NCBI RefSeq assembly: GCF_048268085.1
Contig: NZ_JBLWWF010000004.1
Coordinates: forward strand, 124,001 to 188,000
Source: Neptunicella sp048268085
Lineage (GTDB): Bacteria > Pseudomonadota > Gammaproteobacteria > Enterobacterales > Alteromonadaceae
Length of the DNA: 64,000 bases
Direction: 5' to 3'
This document shows, in pieces, positions 54,069-63,290 of this stretch. Made by a program: the position numbers and the translations under genes. Each line of letters starts with the position of its first letter. The first letter of the stretch is position 1. The notes under the pieces were generated by a model. That model did not search any database, was not told where the DNA came from, and saw only the letters and a list, made by a program, of their open reading frames with translations.

Positions 54069-55895
54069 TTATTGGTTAAGGTGTTGATGAATCTGTTCTG
54101 CTAATTCTGGGCTAATCCCTGGAACGTTAGCTAATTCATCAATACTGGCTTTGAGAACTTCTTGTAGTCCTCCCATATATTTCAGCAAGTTTTGTCGGCG
54201 TTTAGCACCAATTCCGGGAATCGATTCCAGCTTGGAGGTTTTCTTAACCTTTTGGCGTCGATTTCGATGCCCGGCAATAGCGAATCGGTGTGATTCATCT
54301 CGAATATGCTGAATCAAATGCAGTGCAACTGAATCTGAGCTCATGGGGATGGTAGCATGATTTCCGGCTAAAATAAGCGTTTCCAACCCGGCCTTCCGAC
54401 TTGTTCCCTTTGCCACCCCGATAAGCATTGGTTTTTTATCGGCTTGCCAGTCTTCAAAAAAACTTTCAGCCTGGGCTAATTGGCCTTTACCACCGTCGAT
54501 AAACAAGATATCCGGTACTTTTTCTGCATCAGTACAATTTTTATAACGACGACGTAATGCTTGTGCCATCGCGGCATAATCATCACCGGGTGTTATCCCT
54601 TCGATATTATATAATCGGTAGTCATTTTTGTATGGGCCTTCACGATTAAAAACCACACATGAGGCAACCGTTTGTTGTCCTGACGTATGGCTAATATCAA
54701 AACATTCCATGCGCTGTATGGGTTGCTCAAACTCCAATATTTTTTCTAGCGCCTGATAACGGGCAATAATCGACTTTTGATGTGTCTGACGTGATTCCAA
54801 CGCATTTTCCGCATTGGTATTAGCCAGTCGCAGGTAGCGGCTTTTTTCGTTTCTAGCCCCTTTATACAGACGAATTTTACGATGCGCGTTTTCCGACAAC
54901 AACGCTTCAATACTATCTTTATCTTCAATATCAACCGGGATCACGATTTGAGCCGGTATCGATTTATCGCCAGTTAAATAAAACTGCAATAAAAACGACT
55001 GAAATATTTCTTTTTCGTCAGATAGTTTGGGGACTTTTGGGAAAAAGCTTTTGCTGCCCAGCAACTTGTTATCGCGAATAAACATGCCTTGTACACTGGC
55101 AATACCATTACGATAGGCAAAACCAAACACATCCATTTCCTGCTCGTTACCACTAACATGCTGCTGCTCTTGTACCTTTTTTAATGACGAGATTTGATCA
55201 CGGTACCGGGCGGCAGCTTCAAAATTAAGTTGCTCACTCGCCACTTCCATTTTATTCACCAAAGTACCGATAACCTGGGCGTTCTTGCCGCGTAAAAACA
55301 AACGGGCCAGCTCAACTTGTTGTTGATATTCCTCATCACTCACCAAGCCTTCTACACAAGGCCCCGCGCAGCGCTGTAATTGATATTGTAAACAAGGTCG
55401 ACTGCGGGATTTATAATAATTATCTTCACACTGGCGTATTGGAAACAGCTTTTGCATCACGCTTAGGCTTTCTCGCACTGCCCACGCGCTGGGATATGGC
55501 CCAAAATATTCGCCTTTCTTTTTACGCGGGCCACGATGGTTAGTTAAACGAGGATGTTGATGATCCGACAAAAAAATAAACGGATAGGATTTGTCATCAC
55601 GCAGCAACACATTATACCGGGGGCGATATTGCTTGATATAGTTGTTTTCAAGAATGAACGCTTCGGTTTCGGAATGGGTGACTGTCACATCCATACTGGC
55701 AATATGACTCACCAATGACTGGGTTTTTACGCTATCCAAATTTTTACGAAAATAGCTACTTACCCGCTTTTTAAGGTTTTTTGCTTTACCGACATAAATG
55801 ACCTCAGCCGCAGCATTATACATCCGATAGACGCCGGGCTGGGGTGTTAAATTTTTTATAAAATGCTGTGGATCAAACTGTTTTGAATCACTCAT
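54069..55895 (-). CDS. uvrC: Excinuclease ABC subunit C
   Basis: 608 residues. GIY-YIG nuclease at the N-terminus (GVYRMYNAAAEVIYVGKAKN), UVR motif near 200-235, RNase H-like second nuclease (ECFDISHTSGQQTVAS, ILFIDGGKGQ) and C-terminal helix-hairpin-helix pair (LESIPGIGAKRRQNLL). It makes both incisions in nucleotide excision repair with UvrAB. Seven bases after uvrY, probably one operon. Confidence 0.97.
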   Translation of the reverse strand: MSDSKQFDPQHFIKNLTPQPGVYRMYNAAAEVIYVGKAKNLKKRVSSYFRKNLDSVKTQSLVSHIASMDVTVTHSETEAFILENNYIKQYRPRYNVLLRDDKSYPFIFLSDHQHPRLTNHRGPRKKKGEYFGPYPSAWAVRESLSVMQKLFPIRQCEDNYYKSRSRPCLQYQLQRCAGPCVEGLVSDEEYQQQVELARLFLRGKNAQVIGTLVNKMEVASEQLNFEAAARYRDQISSLKKVQEQQHVSGNEQEMDVFGFAYRNGIASVQGMFIRDNKLLGSKSFFPKVPKLSDEKEIFQSFLLQFYLTGDKSIPAQIVIPVDIEDKDSIEALLSENAHRKIRLYKGARNEKSRYLRLANTNAENALESRQTHQKSIIARYQALEKILEFEQPIQRMECFDISHTSGQQTVASCVVFNREGPYKNDYRLYNIEGITPGDDYAAMAQALRRRYKNCTDAEKVPDILFIDGGKGQLAQAESFFEDWQADKKPMLIGVAKGTSRKAGLETLILAGNHATIPMSSDSVALHLIQHIRDESHRFAIAGHRNRRQKVKKTSKLESIPGIGAKRRQNLLKYMGGLQEVLKASIDELANVPGISPELAEQIHQHLNQ

Positions 55896-55902
55896 CTACA
55901 AA

Positions 55903-56553
55903 CTACATATTTTCTGAACTAATTAATTTATGTCGTAAAGCCAAATGAGTCAGCTCAACATCCCCACCCACATTAAGCTTTTCAAACATGCGATATTTAT
56001 AGGTATTAACCGTTTTAGCACTTAAATTGAGTTGGCTGGCGATTTCCGGAACGCGTATGCCGCGAGTGATCATGAGTAATATCTGCATTTCTCGCTCAGA
56101 CAATTGTTTAAAGGGATCATCATCACTCAAACTTAACTGCCCTAGCGCGATCTGCTGTGCCATGTCTTGCGAGATATACTTTTGGCCGCTGTTCACCTGG
56201 TGAATAGCTTTAATCATTTCTTCCGGTAAGGCATTTTTTGTTAAATAGCCATGAGCGCCCATTTGCATGACTTTAGCTGGATAAGGATTGTCATGCACCA
56301 CTGATAGCACAATGACTTTAATATCCAGATCCATCCGAATAATTTTACGAGATGCTTCTAGTCCCCCCATCCCCGGCATATTCATATCCATCAACACAAT
56401 ATCGGGGTTTTCATTCCGACAAAACTTAACAGCGTCTTCACCGTTGGAGGCTTCACCGACGACTTTAAAGCCTCTAACATCACTCAGTATTTTACGTACG
56501 CCGGTTCTAACCAAATCATGATCATCAACCAATAAAATTGTTATCAAGGACAT
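55903..56553 (-). CDS. uvrY: Response regulator UvrY/GacA
   Basis: 216 residues: receiver with phospho-Asp in IVLMDMNMPGMGG (about residue 54) and a LuxR-type helix-turn-helix (LSEREMQILLMITRGIRV, NLSAKTVNTYKYRMFEKL). Partner of BarA in controlling CsrA-sequestering small RNAs. The uvrY-uvrC-pgsA order is conserved in gammaproteobacteria and supports the name. Confidence 0.94.
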   Translation of the reverse strand: MSLITILLVDDHDLVRTGVRKILSDVRGFKVVGEASNGEDAVKFCRNENPDIVLMDMNMPGMGGLEASRKIIRMDLDIKVIVLSVVHDNPYPAKVMQMGAHGYLTKNALPEEMIKAIHQVNSGQKYISQDMAQQIALGQLSLSDDDPFKQLSEREMQILLMITRGIRVPEIASQLNLSAKTVNTYKYRMFEKLNVGGDVELTHLALRHKLISSENM

Positions 56554-56628
56554 TTACTCCGAACTGCCGTCTCAATGACGACCAACACTATGTGAAATAT
56601 TATAAAATAAAGACTATCAACAGCGTAA

Positions 56629-56841
56629 TCAACGATAAAACGAACTACTTAATCTATTCCAGCCTTCAATGACCGCGGCTCGGCTCTGGCCAATATTTTT
56701 GGCATAGCAACGCTCAACCTGACACTGGATTATCCACCGGTCTTTACAATTAGGGACTTTTTGGGGTTCGGTTGGCATTCCCCCACAACGACATTGAATA
56801 GGTCCAAGTGACTCAGTTTGGCTCATAAATTCATCACTCAT
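56629..56841 (-). CDS. Small zinc-ribbon-like protein (Lar-type)
   Basis: 70 residues. CRCGG near residue 18, then CKDRWIIQCQVERC and the end AAVIEGWNRLSS. This pattern of two Cys pairs followed by A...WN resembles restriction-alleviation (Lar) proteins and related zinc ribbons. Real function unknown. ATG 56841; ATG 56826 is possible. Confidence 0.6.
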   Translation of the reverse strand: MSDEFMSQTESLGPIQCRCGGMPTEPQKVPNCKDRWIIQCQVERCYAKNIGQSRAAVIEGWNRLSSSFYR

Positions 56842-57151
56842 TCTCTTATTGCAACGGAGTATTGTAGGTCATCATACTGACGTCATTGCATTTTTTACAG
56901 TCGAGCGTAAATAAAAACACGGCGGTAGAATATATATGCTTCCGCCATTTTACGCTATGAGTTCTGTGAGAGACTGGCCGCTTGCGATTAGCGCAAGAAA
57001 AAAGCGAAATGATTTTGGGCTGGATTATTCCAGGCATCCAGCCCCCTTCTGGCGTTAAAACTTGTTCCAGACGGTTTGGTCGACCCCTCGCGGGTCCTTG
57101 TTCGTGAAACACAAAAAAGCCCGCTAAACTGTAGCGGGCTTTTTATGTATT
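56842..57151. other. Non-coding stretch with two hairpins downstream of tRNA-Ser
   Basis: About 310 bases. A 9-base-pair stem GGGCTGGAT/ATCCAGCCC with a 10-base loop lies at 57017-57044. The tRNA-Ser terminator is at 57113-57144. An open minus-strand frame (56846-57112) has no ribosome site and unusual composition, so I do not call it a gene. The hairpin could belong to an untranslated leader of the 56629-56841 gene. Confidence 0.45.
57113..57144 (-). terminator. Terminator after tRNA-Ser
   Basis: AGCCCGCTA (57118-57126) pairs with TAGCGGGCT (57132-57140). On the minus strand it is followed by TTTTTT, eight bases beyond the tRNA CCA end. Confidence 0.88.
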
Positions 57152-57243
57152 TGGCGGAGAGGGAGGGATTCGAACCCCCGGTAGGTTTAACCCTACGTCT
57201 GATTTCAAGTCAGGTGCATTAAGCCAAGCTCTGCCACCTCTCC
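57152..57243 (-). tRNA. tRNA-Ser(UGA)
   Basis: 92 bases including CCA. Acceptor GGAGAGG/CCTCTCC, anticodon loop CTTGAAA (UGA), a long variable arm GTAGGGTTAAACCTAC, and T-arm GGGGGTTCGAATCCC. Stand-alone with its own terminator. Confidence 0.97.
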
Positions 57244-57463
57244 AAATTGTGGGGCGAATATTAATGAGCTTTATCAGGCTTGTAAAGTATAAATTGGTTT
57301 AAATAGTGCGTTTGCTTTAAGAATGAGCAATTCGTTTAAATAATCAGCCACTCATCATTTGTTACAACCATAAAGTACGGTATTGCTTGAATTTTTGAAC
57401 TAAAACCCATACAACTAGCCTTAGATATAGTTATATTAAAATTGTTTTATCCTGGAGGAAACA

Positions 57464-58132
57464 ATGAACGAAAGAACAATATATTCCGCGTCATCTGGTA
57501 CGTCGGTATTACAAACTAATAAAGTATTGCGCAGTACCTATATGCTGTTAGCCATGACCTTGGCTTTCAGTGCAATTGTGGCCGGTGTGGCCATGACGTT
57601 AAACTTACCTCACCCAGGATTAATTATTACCTTGGTAGGATTTTACGGATTACTCTTTTTAGTGCACAAAACCGCTAATAGTGGTGCCGGTGTGTTAAGT
57701 GTATTCGCTTTTACCGGTTTCCTTGGTTACACCTTGGGCCCCATCTTGAATATGGTCATCGGTGCCGGTGGTGGTGAGTTAGTTACCACAGCACTGGGTG
57801 GTACTGCGCTGATTTTCTTTGCATTATCCGCTTATGTATTGATGACCAAGAAAGATATGTCCTTTTTGAATGGTATGTTGTTTGCTGGTTTCTGGGTAAT
57901 TTTGGTGGGTATGATCGCCAATATTTTCCTCAATATTCCAGCATTAAGTTTAGGCATGAGTGCGTTATTTATTCTGTTCTCCTCTGGCGTAATTCTGGTT
58001 CAAACCAGTGATATTATTAAAGGTGGTGAACGTAATTATATTTTAGCCACTGTGACCTTATATGTGTCTTTATATAATATTTTCCTGAGCTTGCTGAACT
58101 TGCTAATGGCGTTTGGCGGTAGCGACGATTAA
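57464..58132 (+). CDS. Bax inhibitor-1/YccA family membrane protein
   Basis: 222 residues with seven hydrophobic helices. After a short polar N-terminus (with VLQTNKVLRSTYML), the family pattern GFLGYTLGPILNMVIGAG and C-terminal YVSLYNIFLSLLNLL are seen. YccA-type members bind and modulate the FtsH protease; others act as proton-sensitive calcium leak channels. Strong ribosome site TGGAGGAA. Neighbour of tusDCB-tusE, as yccA is of tusE in E. coli. Confidence 0.92.
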   Translation: MNERTIYSASSGTSVLQTNKVLRSTYMLLAMTLAFSAIVAGVAMTLNLPHPGLIITLVGFYGLLFLVHKTANSGAGVLSVFAFTGFLGYTLGPILNMVIGAGGGELVTTALGGTALIFFALSAYVLMTKKDMSFLNGMLFAGFWVILVGMIANIFLNIPALSLGMSALFILFSSGVILVQTSDIIKGGERNYILATVTLYVSLYNIFLSLLNLLMAFGGSDD

Positions 58133-58139
58133 ACTGATC

Positions 58140-58168
58140 AACCCCGGCTTTGCCGGGGTTACTTTTTT
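58140..58168 (+). terminator. Terminator between the YccA-type gene and tusD
   Basis: AACCCCGGC and GCCGGGGTT form a 9-base-pair stem with a TTT loop, followed by ACTTTTTT. It ends only about 9 bases before the tusD ATG, so tus expression depends on readthrough or on a promoter inside the upstream gene. Confidence 0.85.
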
Positions 58169-58176
58169 GGCTATTC

Positions 58177-58566
58177 ATGTATTCATTCTGTCTGCTAGTT
58201 AATTCATCCCCTATTGATTCAAGTTCTGCATATAGTGCCTATCGGTTTGCCGAGTCCGTGCTACAGCTTAACCACACACTAAATGGCATTTTCTTTTATC
58301 AGGCCGGTATTCATAACACCAATAAATTAGCCAATATGGCTTCTGATGAATTAAATTTGTACCAGAAGTGGCTTGGGCTCAGTCAACAACATCAAATTCC
58401 CATGCAAGTGTGTATTACCGCAGCAAATCGTCGCGGTATTATTTCCGAACAGGACGCTGAGGATATTGATAGTGTGCATTTCAATTTATCTGCCCCATTT
58501 GAATCCGCAGGCTTGGGTGAACTGATTCAAATGATGGCGAAATCTGATCGGGTGGTGCAATTTTAA
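58177..58566 (+). CDS. tusD: Sulfurtransferase TusD
   Basis: 129 residues from ATG 58177, the family length. A longer frame from 58150 would run through the terminator. DsrE-like fold with the sulfur-accepting Cys in MQVCITAANRRG near residue 79. It receives sulfur from TusA for 2-thiouridine in tRNA wobble positions, acting as TusBCD. Stop overlaps the tusC ATG (TAATG). Confidence 0.9.
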   Translation: MYSFCLLVNSSPIDSSSAYSAYRFAESVLQLNHTLNGIFFYQAGIHNTNKLANMASDELNLYQKWLGLSQQHQIPMQVCITAANRRGIISEQDAEDIDSVHFNLSAPFESAGLGELIQMMAKSDRVVQF

Positions 58567-58922
58567 TGGCTTCTATCGCGATTATTAATACCTCAACGCC
58601 CTACTCCTCTACCAGTGCGCAGGAATCCTTAGATTTAGCGATGGTGGCTGGCACTTTTGGACAAACGGTTAGCCTGTTTTTTATTGATGACGGAGTCTTT
58701 CAGCTGGTTAATCGGCAAGATGCTCAATTAGTCGGGCGCAAGGATTTTTATAAATCCTTTGCTGCATTAGAATTCTATGATGTCGAACAGCTGTATGTCT
58801 GTGAGCAAAGCCTAATCGAGCGTAATATGAGTGTGGATGAGTTAAACACCGATGTCGTCCCTCTCAACTCAGCAGCGCTAGCCCATACTATAGGCCTGCA
58901 CGATCACATATTGAGATTCTGA
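58566..58922 (+). CDS. tusC: TusC subunit of the sulfur-relay complex
   Basis: 118 residues, DsrF-like: IAIINTSTPYSSTSAQESLDLAM at the start, then FFIDDGVFQL. No catalytic Cys at the TusD position; it is a structural subunit of TusBCD. It overlaps tusD by one base and tusB by one base (TGATG). Confidence 0.9.
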   Translation: MASIAIINTSTPYSSTSAQESLDLAMVAGTFGQTVSLFFIDDGVFQLVNRQDAQLVGRKDFYKSFAALEFYDVEQLYVCEQSLIERNMSVDELNTDVVPLNSAALAHTIGLHDHILRF

Positions 58923-59206
58923 TGCTGCATATTGTTAAATCCAGTCCCTTTACCCACCTGTCTCTGCAAAATTGTCTTAACCGGTTGCAGCCTAACGATG
59001 GCTTGCTATTACTTGAGGACGGAGTGTACGCGCTGTTACAAAGGGAATCATGGCAATCAAAACTGGATGCCAATATTAAACTGTATGTACTACAAGATGA
59101 CGCCATTAGCCGGGGCGTGCCCCATACTGCCGCAAGTGTTAACTGGATCGATTATCCCCAGTTTGTACAACTCACCCTTGATTATCCCCAAAGTATGAGC
59201 TGGTAA
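58922..59206 (+). CDS. tusB: TusB subunit of the sulfur-relay complex
   Basis: 94 residues, DsrH-like: MLHIVKSSPFTHLSLQNCL, LLLLEDGVYAL, and a C-terminal DYPQFVQLTLDYPQSMSW. It completes the TusBCD heterohexamer that hands sulfur from TusA to TusE. Four bases before tusE. Confidence 0.88.
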   Translation: MLHIVKSSPFTHLSLQNCLNRLQPNDGLLLLEDGVYALLQRESWQSKLDANIKLYVLQDDAISRGVPHTAASVNWIDYPQFVQLTLDYPQSMSW

Positions 59207-59210
59207 CAGC

Positions 59211-59549
59211 ATGGATTATTTTATTGATTTTAATCAGCAACGCATTGAAACCGATAAGTTTGGTTACCTGACCAATATTACAGACTGGAGCCCGGAACTG
59301 GCGGTTGAAATTGCCCGGCTCGAAGCCATTGAGCTGACCGAAGAACGCTGGGAAGTCGTCAACTTTGTGCGAGAATTTTATCTGGAATTTAATACCAGCC
59401 CCGCCATTCGTGCATTAGTTAAAGCCATGGCTAAAAAGTTTGGCCCCGATAAAGGTAATAGCCGCTATTTGCATCGTCAGTTTCCCAAAGGCCCTGCCAA
59501 ACAAGCAACTAAAATTGCCGGCTTACCCAAACCGGCTAAATGTTTGTGA
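59211..59549 (+). CDS. tusE: Sulfur-relay protein TusE (DsrC-like)
   Basis: 112 residues. The penultimate Cys of the family is present (end PKPAKCL), and YLHRQFPKGPAKQATKIAGL is the signature helix-loop. It carries persulfide from TusD to MnmA for tRNA thiolation. Last gene of the tus operon; a terminator shared with convergent serS follows. Confidence 0.95.
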   Translation: MDYFIDFNQQRIETDKFGYLTNITDWSPELAVEIARLEAIELTEERWEVVNFVREFYLEFNTSPAIRALVKAMAKKFGPDKGNSRYLHRQFPKGPAKQATKIAGLPKPAKCL

Positions 59550-59561
59550 ATTGCACATAAA

Positions 59562-59590
59562 AAACAAAACCCCGGAGAACCGGGGTTTTT
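59562..59590. terminator. Bidirectional terminator between tusE and serS
   Basis: AACCCCGG, loop AGAA and CCGGGGTT with T-run on the plus side and an A-run upstream, so it can act on both strands. It starts 12 bases past the tusE stop and 24 bases past the serS stop. Confidence 0.88.
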
Positions 59591-59613
59591 ATTGGCTGTT
59601 AATAAAACCTGGC

Positions 59614-60903
59614 TTAAGCTATTTTTTCCAAACCACCCATATAAGGTTTTAACGCTTCAGGCACTATCACCGAACCATCGGCTTGCTGATAGTTTTCCAG
59701 TATCGCCACCAACGTTCGTCCCACAGCCAAGCCAGAGCCATTTAAGGTATGTAACAATTCGGGCTTGTTGGTTTCGGGGTTACGGTAACGAGCCTGCATT
59801 CTACGCGCTTGAAAATCGCCCATATTGGAACAAGATGAAATCTCACGGTAGGTATCTTGCGCGGGCAACCACACTTCCAAATCGTATGTTTTACACGCAC
59901 CAAATCCCATATCACCGGTGCACAACAACACTTTACGATAGGGCAATTCCAGTACTTGTAGCACTTTTTCGGCATGGCTAGTCAGTTCTTCCAAGGCCTG
60001 ATCAGAATCTTGTGGTTTGACTAGTTGTACCATTTCAACTTTATCAAATTGGTGTTGACGAATTAAACCACGAGTATCGCGCCCGTACGAACCGGCTTCA
60101 CTGCGGAAACAGGGAGTATGGGCAGTCATTTTCAGTGGTAAATCATCTGCAGACAGAATCTCATCGCGAGCAATATTGGTTAACGGTACTTCCGCAGTGG
60201 GAATGAGTGACAACCCCTGACCTTCTTCGGTGGCCGGTTGAGTATGAAATAAGTCTTCACCAAATTTGGGCATTTGGCCAGTACCATACAAACTATCAAC
60301 GTTAACCAAATAGGGAACATACATTTCCTGATAGCCGTGCTCATTTGTATGCAGATCCAGCATCATTTGGCTTAAGGCACGGTGCATTTTGGCAATACCA
60401 CCACGCATCACCACAAAACGTGAGCCAGTTAATTTAGTCGCGGTTTCAAAATCCAGTCCATTACCGATAGCGGCACCAAGATCAACATGATCTTTAATCT
60501 CAAAATCAAACTGTCGAGGGGTTCCCCAACGAGAAATTTCAAGGTTTTCACTCTCGTCCTTACCAGTCGGAACACTGTCATCGGGTAAATTAGGAATTGC
60601 CATTGAGAATTGATTGATCTGTTCAAGCAATAAACCCAGTTCAGCTTTAGCAGCATCCAGTTCACTGCCTAATTTGCCAACTTCTGCCATTAACGGGGCT
60701 ATATCTTCACCCGCCGCTTTGGCTTTACCTATGGATTTGGAACGCACATTACGTTCATTTTGTAGTTCTTGAGTACGAACTTGCAACGTTTTACGCTTTT
60801 CTTCCAATTGGTTGAATGTAGCCACATCCAAATTAAAACCGCGTAAAGCTAAACGTTGGGCAGTGCCTTCAATGTCATTACGTAAGTGCTTAGGATCTAA
60901 CAT
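59614..60903 (-). CDS. serS: Serine--tRNA ligase
   Basis: 429 residues. N-terminal coiled-coil arm (about 27-105) that grips the tRNA-Ser variable arm, then the class II core: motif 2 in PCFRSEAGSYGRDTRGLIRQ and motif 3 in NGSGLAVGRTLVAILENYQ. ATG 60903. The serS-crcB-rarA-lolA-ftsK order is conserved in gammaproteobacteria. Confidence 0.98.
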   Translation of the reverse strand: MLDPKHLRNDIEGTAQRLALRGFNLDVATFNQLEEKRKTLQVRTQELQNERNVRSKSIGKAKAAGEDIAPLMAEVGKLGSELDAAKAELGLLLEQINQFSMAIPNLPDDSVPTGKDESENLEISRWGTPRQFDFEIKDHVDLGAAIGNGLDFETATKLTGSRFVVMRGGIAKMHRALSQMMLDLHTNEHGYQEMYVPYLVNVDSLYGTGQMPKFGEDLFHTQPATEEGQGLSLIPTAEVPLTNIARDEILSADDLPLKMTAHTPCFRSEAGSYGRDTRGLIRQHQFDKVEMVQLVKPQDSDQALEELTSHAEKVLQVLELPYRKVLLCTGDMGFGACKTYDLEVWLPAQDTYREISSCSNMGDFQARRMQARYRNPETNKPELLHTLNGSGLAVGRTLVAILENYQQADGSVIVPEALKPYMGGLEKIA

Positions 60904-60970
60904 GTTTGTCTATATTAACCTTATAAAAATAATATCTGATTTGTCGATACGATAACCGACGGGTAAATTA

Positions 60971-61354
60971 TTATTGCTTGCCTATCAACTGCAAACCTAA
61001 CCAAGCTGCGGTAAAACAACAGACTAAATTAAACAGAATATTCAATAGTCCTTTTAGCCACGAGCCTTGTTGCATCAGCAACATGGTATCAACCGAGAAT
61101 GTGGAAAAAGTGGTTAATGCGCCCAAAAAGCCAATGGCCACTAAGGAACGCCAAGGTGCAACGCTCACTTGCCCTTGTTCCAATAAGCTGTACAGCAAGC
61201 CTAACGAAAAGGAGCCAACAATATTGACCAGCAGTGTACCAAAAGGAAAGCCTTTGCCAAGCAGCTGTAGCATCATTTGATTAATAAAATGACGCAAACA
61301 AGCCCCACTGGCACCCCCCACAGCGATATAAAGATAAATTGTGAAGTTATTCAT
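60971..61354 (-). CDS. crcB: Fluoride exporter CrcB/Fluc
   Basis: 127 residues with four helices. Signature GGASGACLRHFINQM at the N-terminus and GFLGALTTFSTFSVDTMLL with the pore Phe/Thr residues. It works as a dual-topology dimer that lets fluoride leave the cell. Its start overlaps the rarA stop by 8 bases. No fluoride riboswitch was seen upstream. Confidence 0.95.
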   Translation of the reverse strand: MNNFTIYLYIAVGGASGACLRHFINQMMLQLLGKGFPFGTLLVNIVGSFSLGLLYSLLEQGQVSVAPWRSLVAIGFLGALTTFSTFSVDTMLLMQQGSWLKGLLNILFNLVCCFTAAWLGLQLIGKQ

Positions 61355-62675
61355 AACGTTTCTGCTTACTTTGCTGATTTAATTGCTGCAAATAATCCAA
61401 TTTGGCCTTGATTTGCTTTTCCATGCCACGCTCATTGGGCTGATAATAAACTTTGTCTTGCAGTTCTACTGGCAGATATTTTTCTCCAGCGGCAAACGCA
61501 CCGGGTTCATTGTGTGCATAACGATATTCCGCACCGTGTCCCATTTCTTTCATTAATTTGGTAGGCGCATTGCGCAAGTGCAACGGCACGTCGTAATCGG
61601 GCAGATTTTTGGCATCGTCTTTGGCCTGATTAAACGCCATATATACCGCGTTACTCTTAGCAGCACTGGCACAATAAATTAACGCTTGAGCAATCGCCCT
61701 TTCCCCTTCCGCCGGCCCCACCCGTTGGAATATATCCCAGGCGTTGAGGGTAATTTGCAGGGCTCGAGGATCAGCATTACCAATGTCTTCGGAGGCAATA
61801 GCCAATAACCGTCTGGCAACGATAAATGGGTCGCCTCCTCCCTGTAAAATCCGCGCATACCAATATAATGCGCCATCAGGTGATGAGCCACGCACCGACT
61901 TATGTAGAGCCGATAGCATGTCGTAATATTGATCACCGCCTTTATCAAACAAACTGATCTTGTCACCGACCGCCTGTTTAACCGTCGTTAAATCAATATG
62001 ACTGTGTTCGGCAAAATCGGCCGACAATTCCAGGTAATTAAGCAAGCGACGCGCATCCCCACCACTTAATTCACACAACAATGCTTTGGCATCGTCACTG
62101 ATCGTCATGTGTTGCTGGCCTAATCCGCGCTCCGGGTCAGATAAGGCTCGCTGCAGAATATCAACCAAATCTGCTTCAAGTAGATTTTTAAGCAAATAAA
62201 CACGAGTACGGGATAATAACGCGTTGTTCAGTTCAAAAGATGGGTTCTCAGTGGTGGCACCAATAAAGGTGACAGTGCCGTCTTCAATAAAGGGTAAAAA
62301 TGCATCCTGCTGGGATTTGTTGAATCTATGCACCTCATCGACAAATAAAATGGTATTTTTACCGCGACTGGACGCATGGTATTTAGCCGCTTCAATGGCG
62401 CTACGAATATCTTTGACCCCGGAAGTCACCGCGGAGATACGTTCTAAATGTGCGTTAGAATGATGGGCGACAATTTCAGCCAACGTGGTTTTACCGGTAC
62501 CCGGTGGCCCCCACAGAATCATCGAATGGGCTCGACCTAATTGAATCGCTTGATACAAGGGTTTTCCTTGCCCGACAATATGCGACTGACCAAAATATTC
62601 ATCAATATTTTGTGGCCGCATCCGCGCGGCCAGAGGGGCAAAGTTGTTGGTTTGCTTAAAGTCCTGCTGGGTCAT
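61347..62675 (-). CDS. rarA: Replication-associated recombination protein A (MgsA/RarA)
   Basis: 442 residues. AAA+ ATPase with Walker A GPPGTGKTTLAE near residue 55 and Walker B ILFVDEVHRF near residue 110. Sensor residues and the C-terminal tetramerisation domain (DYDVPLHLRNAPTKLMKE) follow. It acts at stalled forks with SSB. The start overlaps the lolA end by 20 bases. Confidence 0.96.
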   Translation of the reverse strand: MTQQDFKQTNNFAPLAARMRPQNIDEYFGQSHIVGQGKPLYQAIQLGRAHSMILWGPPGTGKTTLAEIVAHHSNAHLERISAVTSGVKDIRSAIEAAKYHASSRGKNTILFVDEVHRFNKSQQDAFLPFIEDGTVTFIGATTENPSFELNNALLSRTRVYLLKNLLEADLVDILQRALSDPERGLGQQHMTISDDAKALLCELSGGDARRLLNYLELSADFAEHSHIDLTTVKQAVGDKISLFDKGGDQYYDMLSALHKSVRGSSPDGALYWYARILQGGGDPFIVARRLLAIASEDIGNADPRALQITLNAWDIFQRVGPAEGERAIAQALIYCASAAKSNAVYMAFNQAKDDAKNLPDYDVPLHLRNAPTKLMKEMGHGAEYRYAHNEPGAFAAGEKYLPVELQDKVYYQPNERGMEKQIKAKLDYLQQLNQQSKQKRYE

Positions 62676-63288
62676 TACGTTGGTCGTCCAGACTATATCC
62701 TGCTGGCAGATTAAATTTAAACAAACTACTGTCGATATCCTGACCTTGCTGGATATGACTGAAAATCAGCTTACTCAATTGTTCCTGACGATCAACAATA
62801 TGCAGTTCGGTTAATTTATCCTGTTCAAAGACAAACACCAACTTGGCAATTTGGCTGGTTTCAGCATTGGTTTCGACCGAAAATGAATTTCCCTGTTGAG
62901 TAATGGTATAGCTTTGCCATACATCACTTTGCGGCTCGGCCAGCAAAACAATAGGATTATTTTTAACGGCTTCCGATTGATCCAGTGCAATAACTTGTTC
63001 AACAAACGGATCGATATGCCATAACGTACTACCATCAGCAATCAATACGTTTTCATTGGGCTCGTTTACTTGCCAATGCAATTTATTTGGTTGCAATAAG
63101 GCGATATGACCGCTGGATTCTTGCAACACTGTATGTTGAGCATCTGTCACTGTTTGGCTGAAATCAGCCGAATAACTCTGTAACTGGGTTAACTTTTGTT
63201 GCAATGCACTTTTGGCACTTTGCGCAAAAGTGACGGTACTTAGCATTAATGGCACAACCAGTAATGACAGGCTAAATAATTTTTTCAC
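62656..63288 (-). CDS. lolA: Outer-membrane lipoprotein carrier protein
   Basis: Periplasmic chaperone that takes lipoproteins from LolCDE to LolB. 210 residues with signal peptide (about 1-22, ending TFAQS). The LolA core is recognisable in YSADFSQTVTD, PNKLHWQVNEPNE and LWHIDPFVEQV. Start GTG 63288, two bases after the ftsK stop. Confidence 0.93.
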   Translation of the reverse strand: MKKLFSLSLLVVPLMLSTVTFAQSAKSALQQKLTQLQSYSADFSQTVTDAQHTVLQESSGHIALLQPNKLHWQVNEPNENVLIADGSTLWHIDPFVEQVIALDQSEAVKNNPIVLLAEPQSDVWQSYTITQQGNSFSVETNAETSQIAKLVFVFEQDKLTELHIVDRQEQLSKLIFSHIQQGQDIDSSLFKFNLPAGYSLDDQRNDPAGL

Positions 63289-63290
63289 AA

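Noticed and set aside
56846..57112. Open 88-codon frame on the minus strand between tRNA-Ser and the zinc-ribbon gene
   Set aside because: No ribosome site; it starts inside the tRNA-Ser terminator zone, runs through a hairpin, and has an amino-acid composition unlike real neighbours.
60904..61354. Fluoride riboswitch for crcB
   Set aside because: crcB overlaps rarA, leaving no leader, and no fluoride-aptamer pattern was visible near it.
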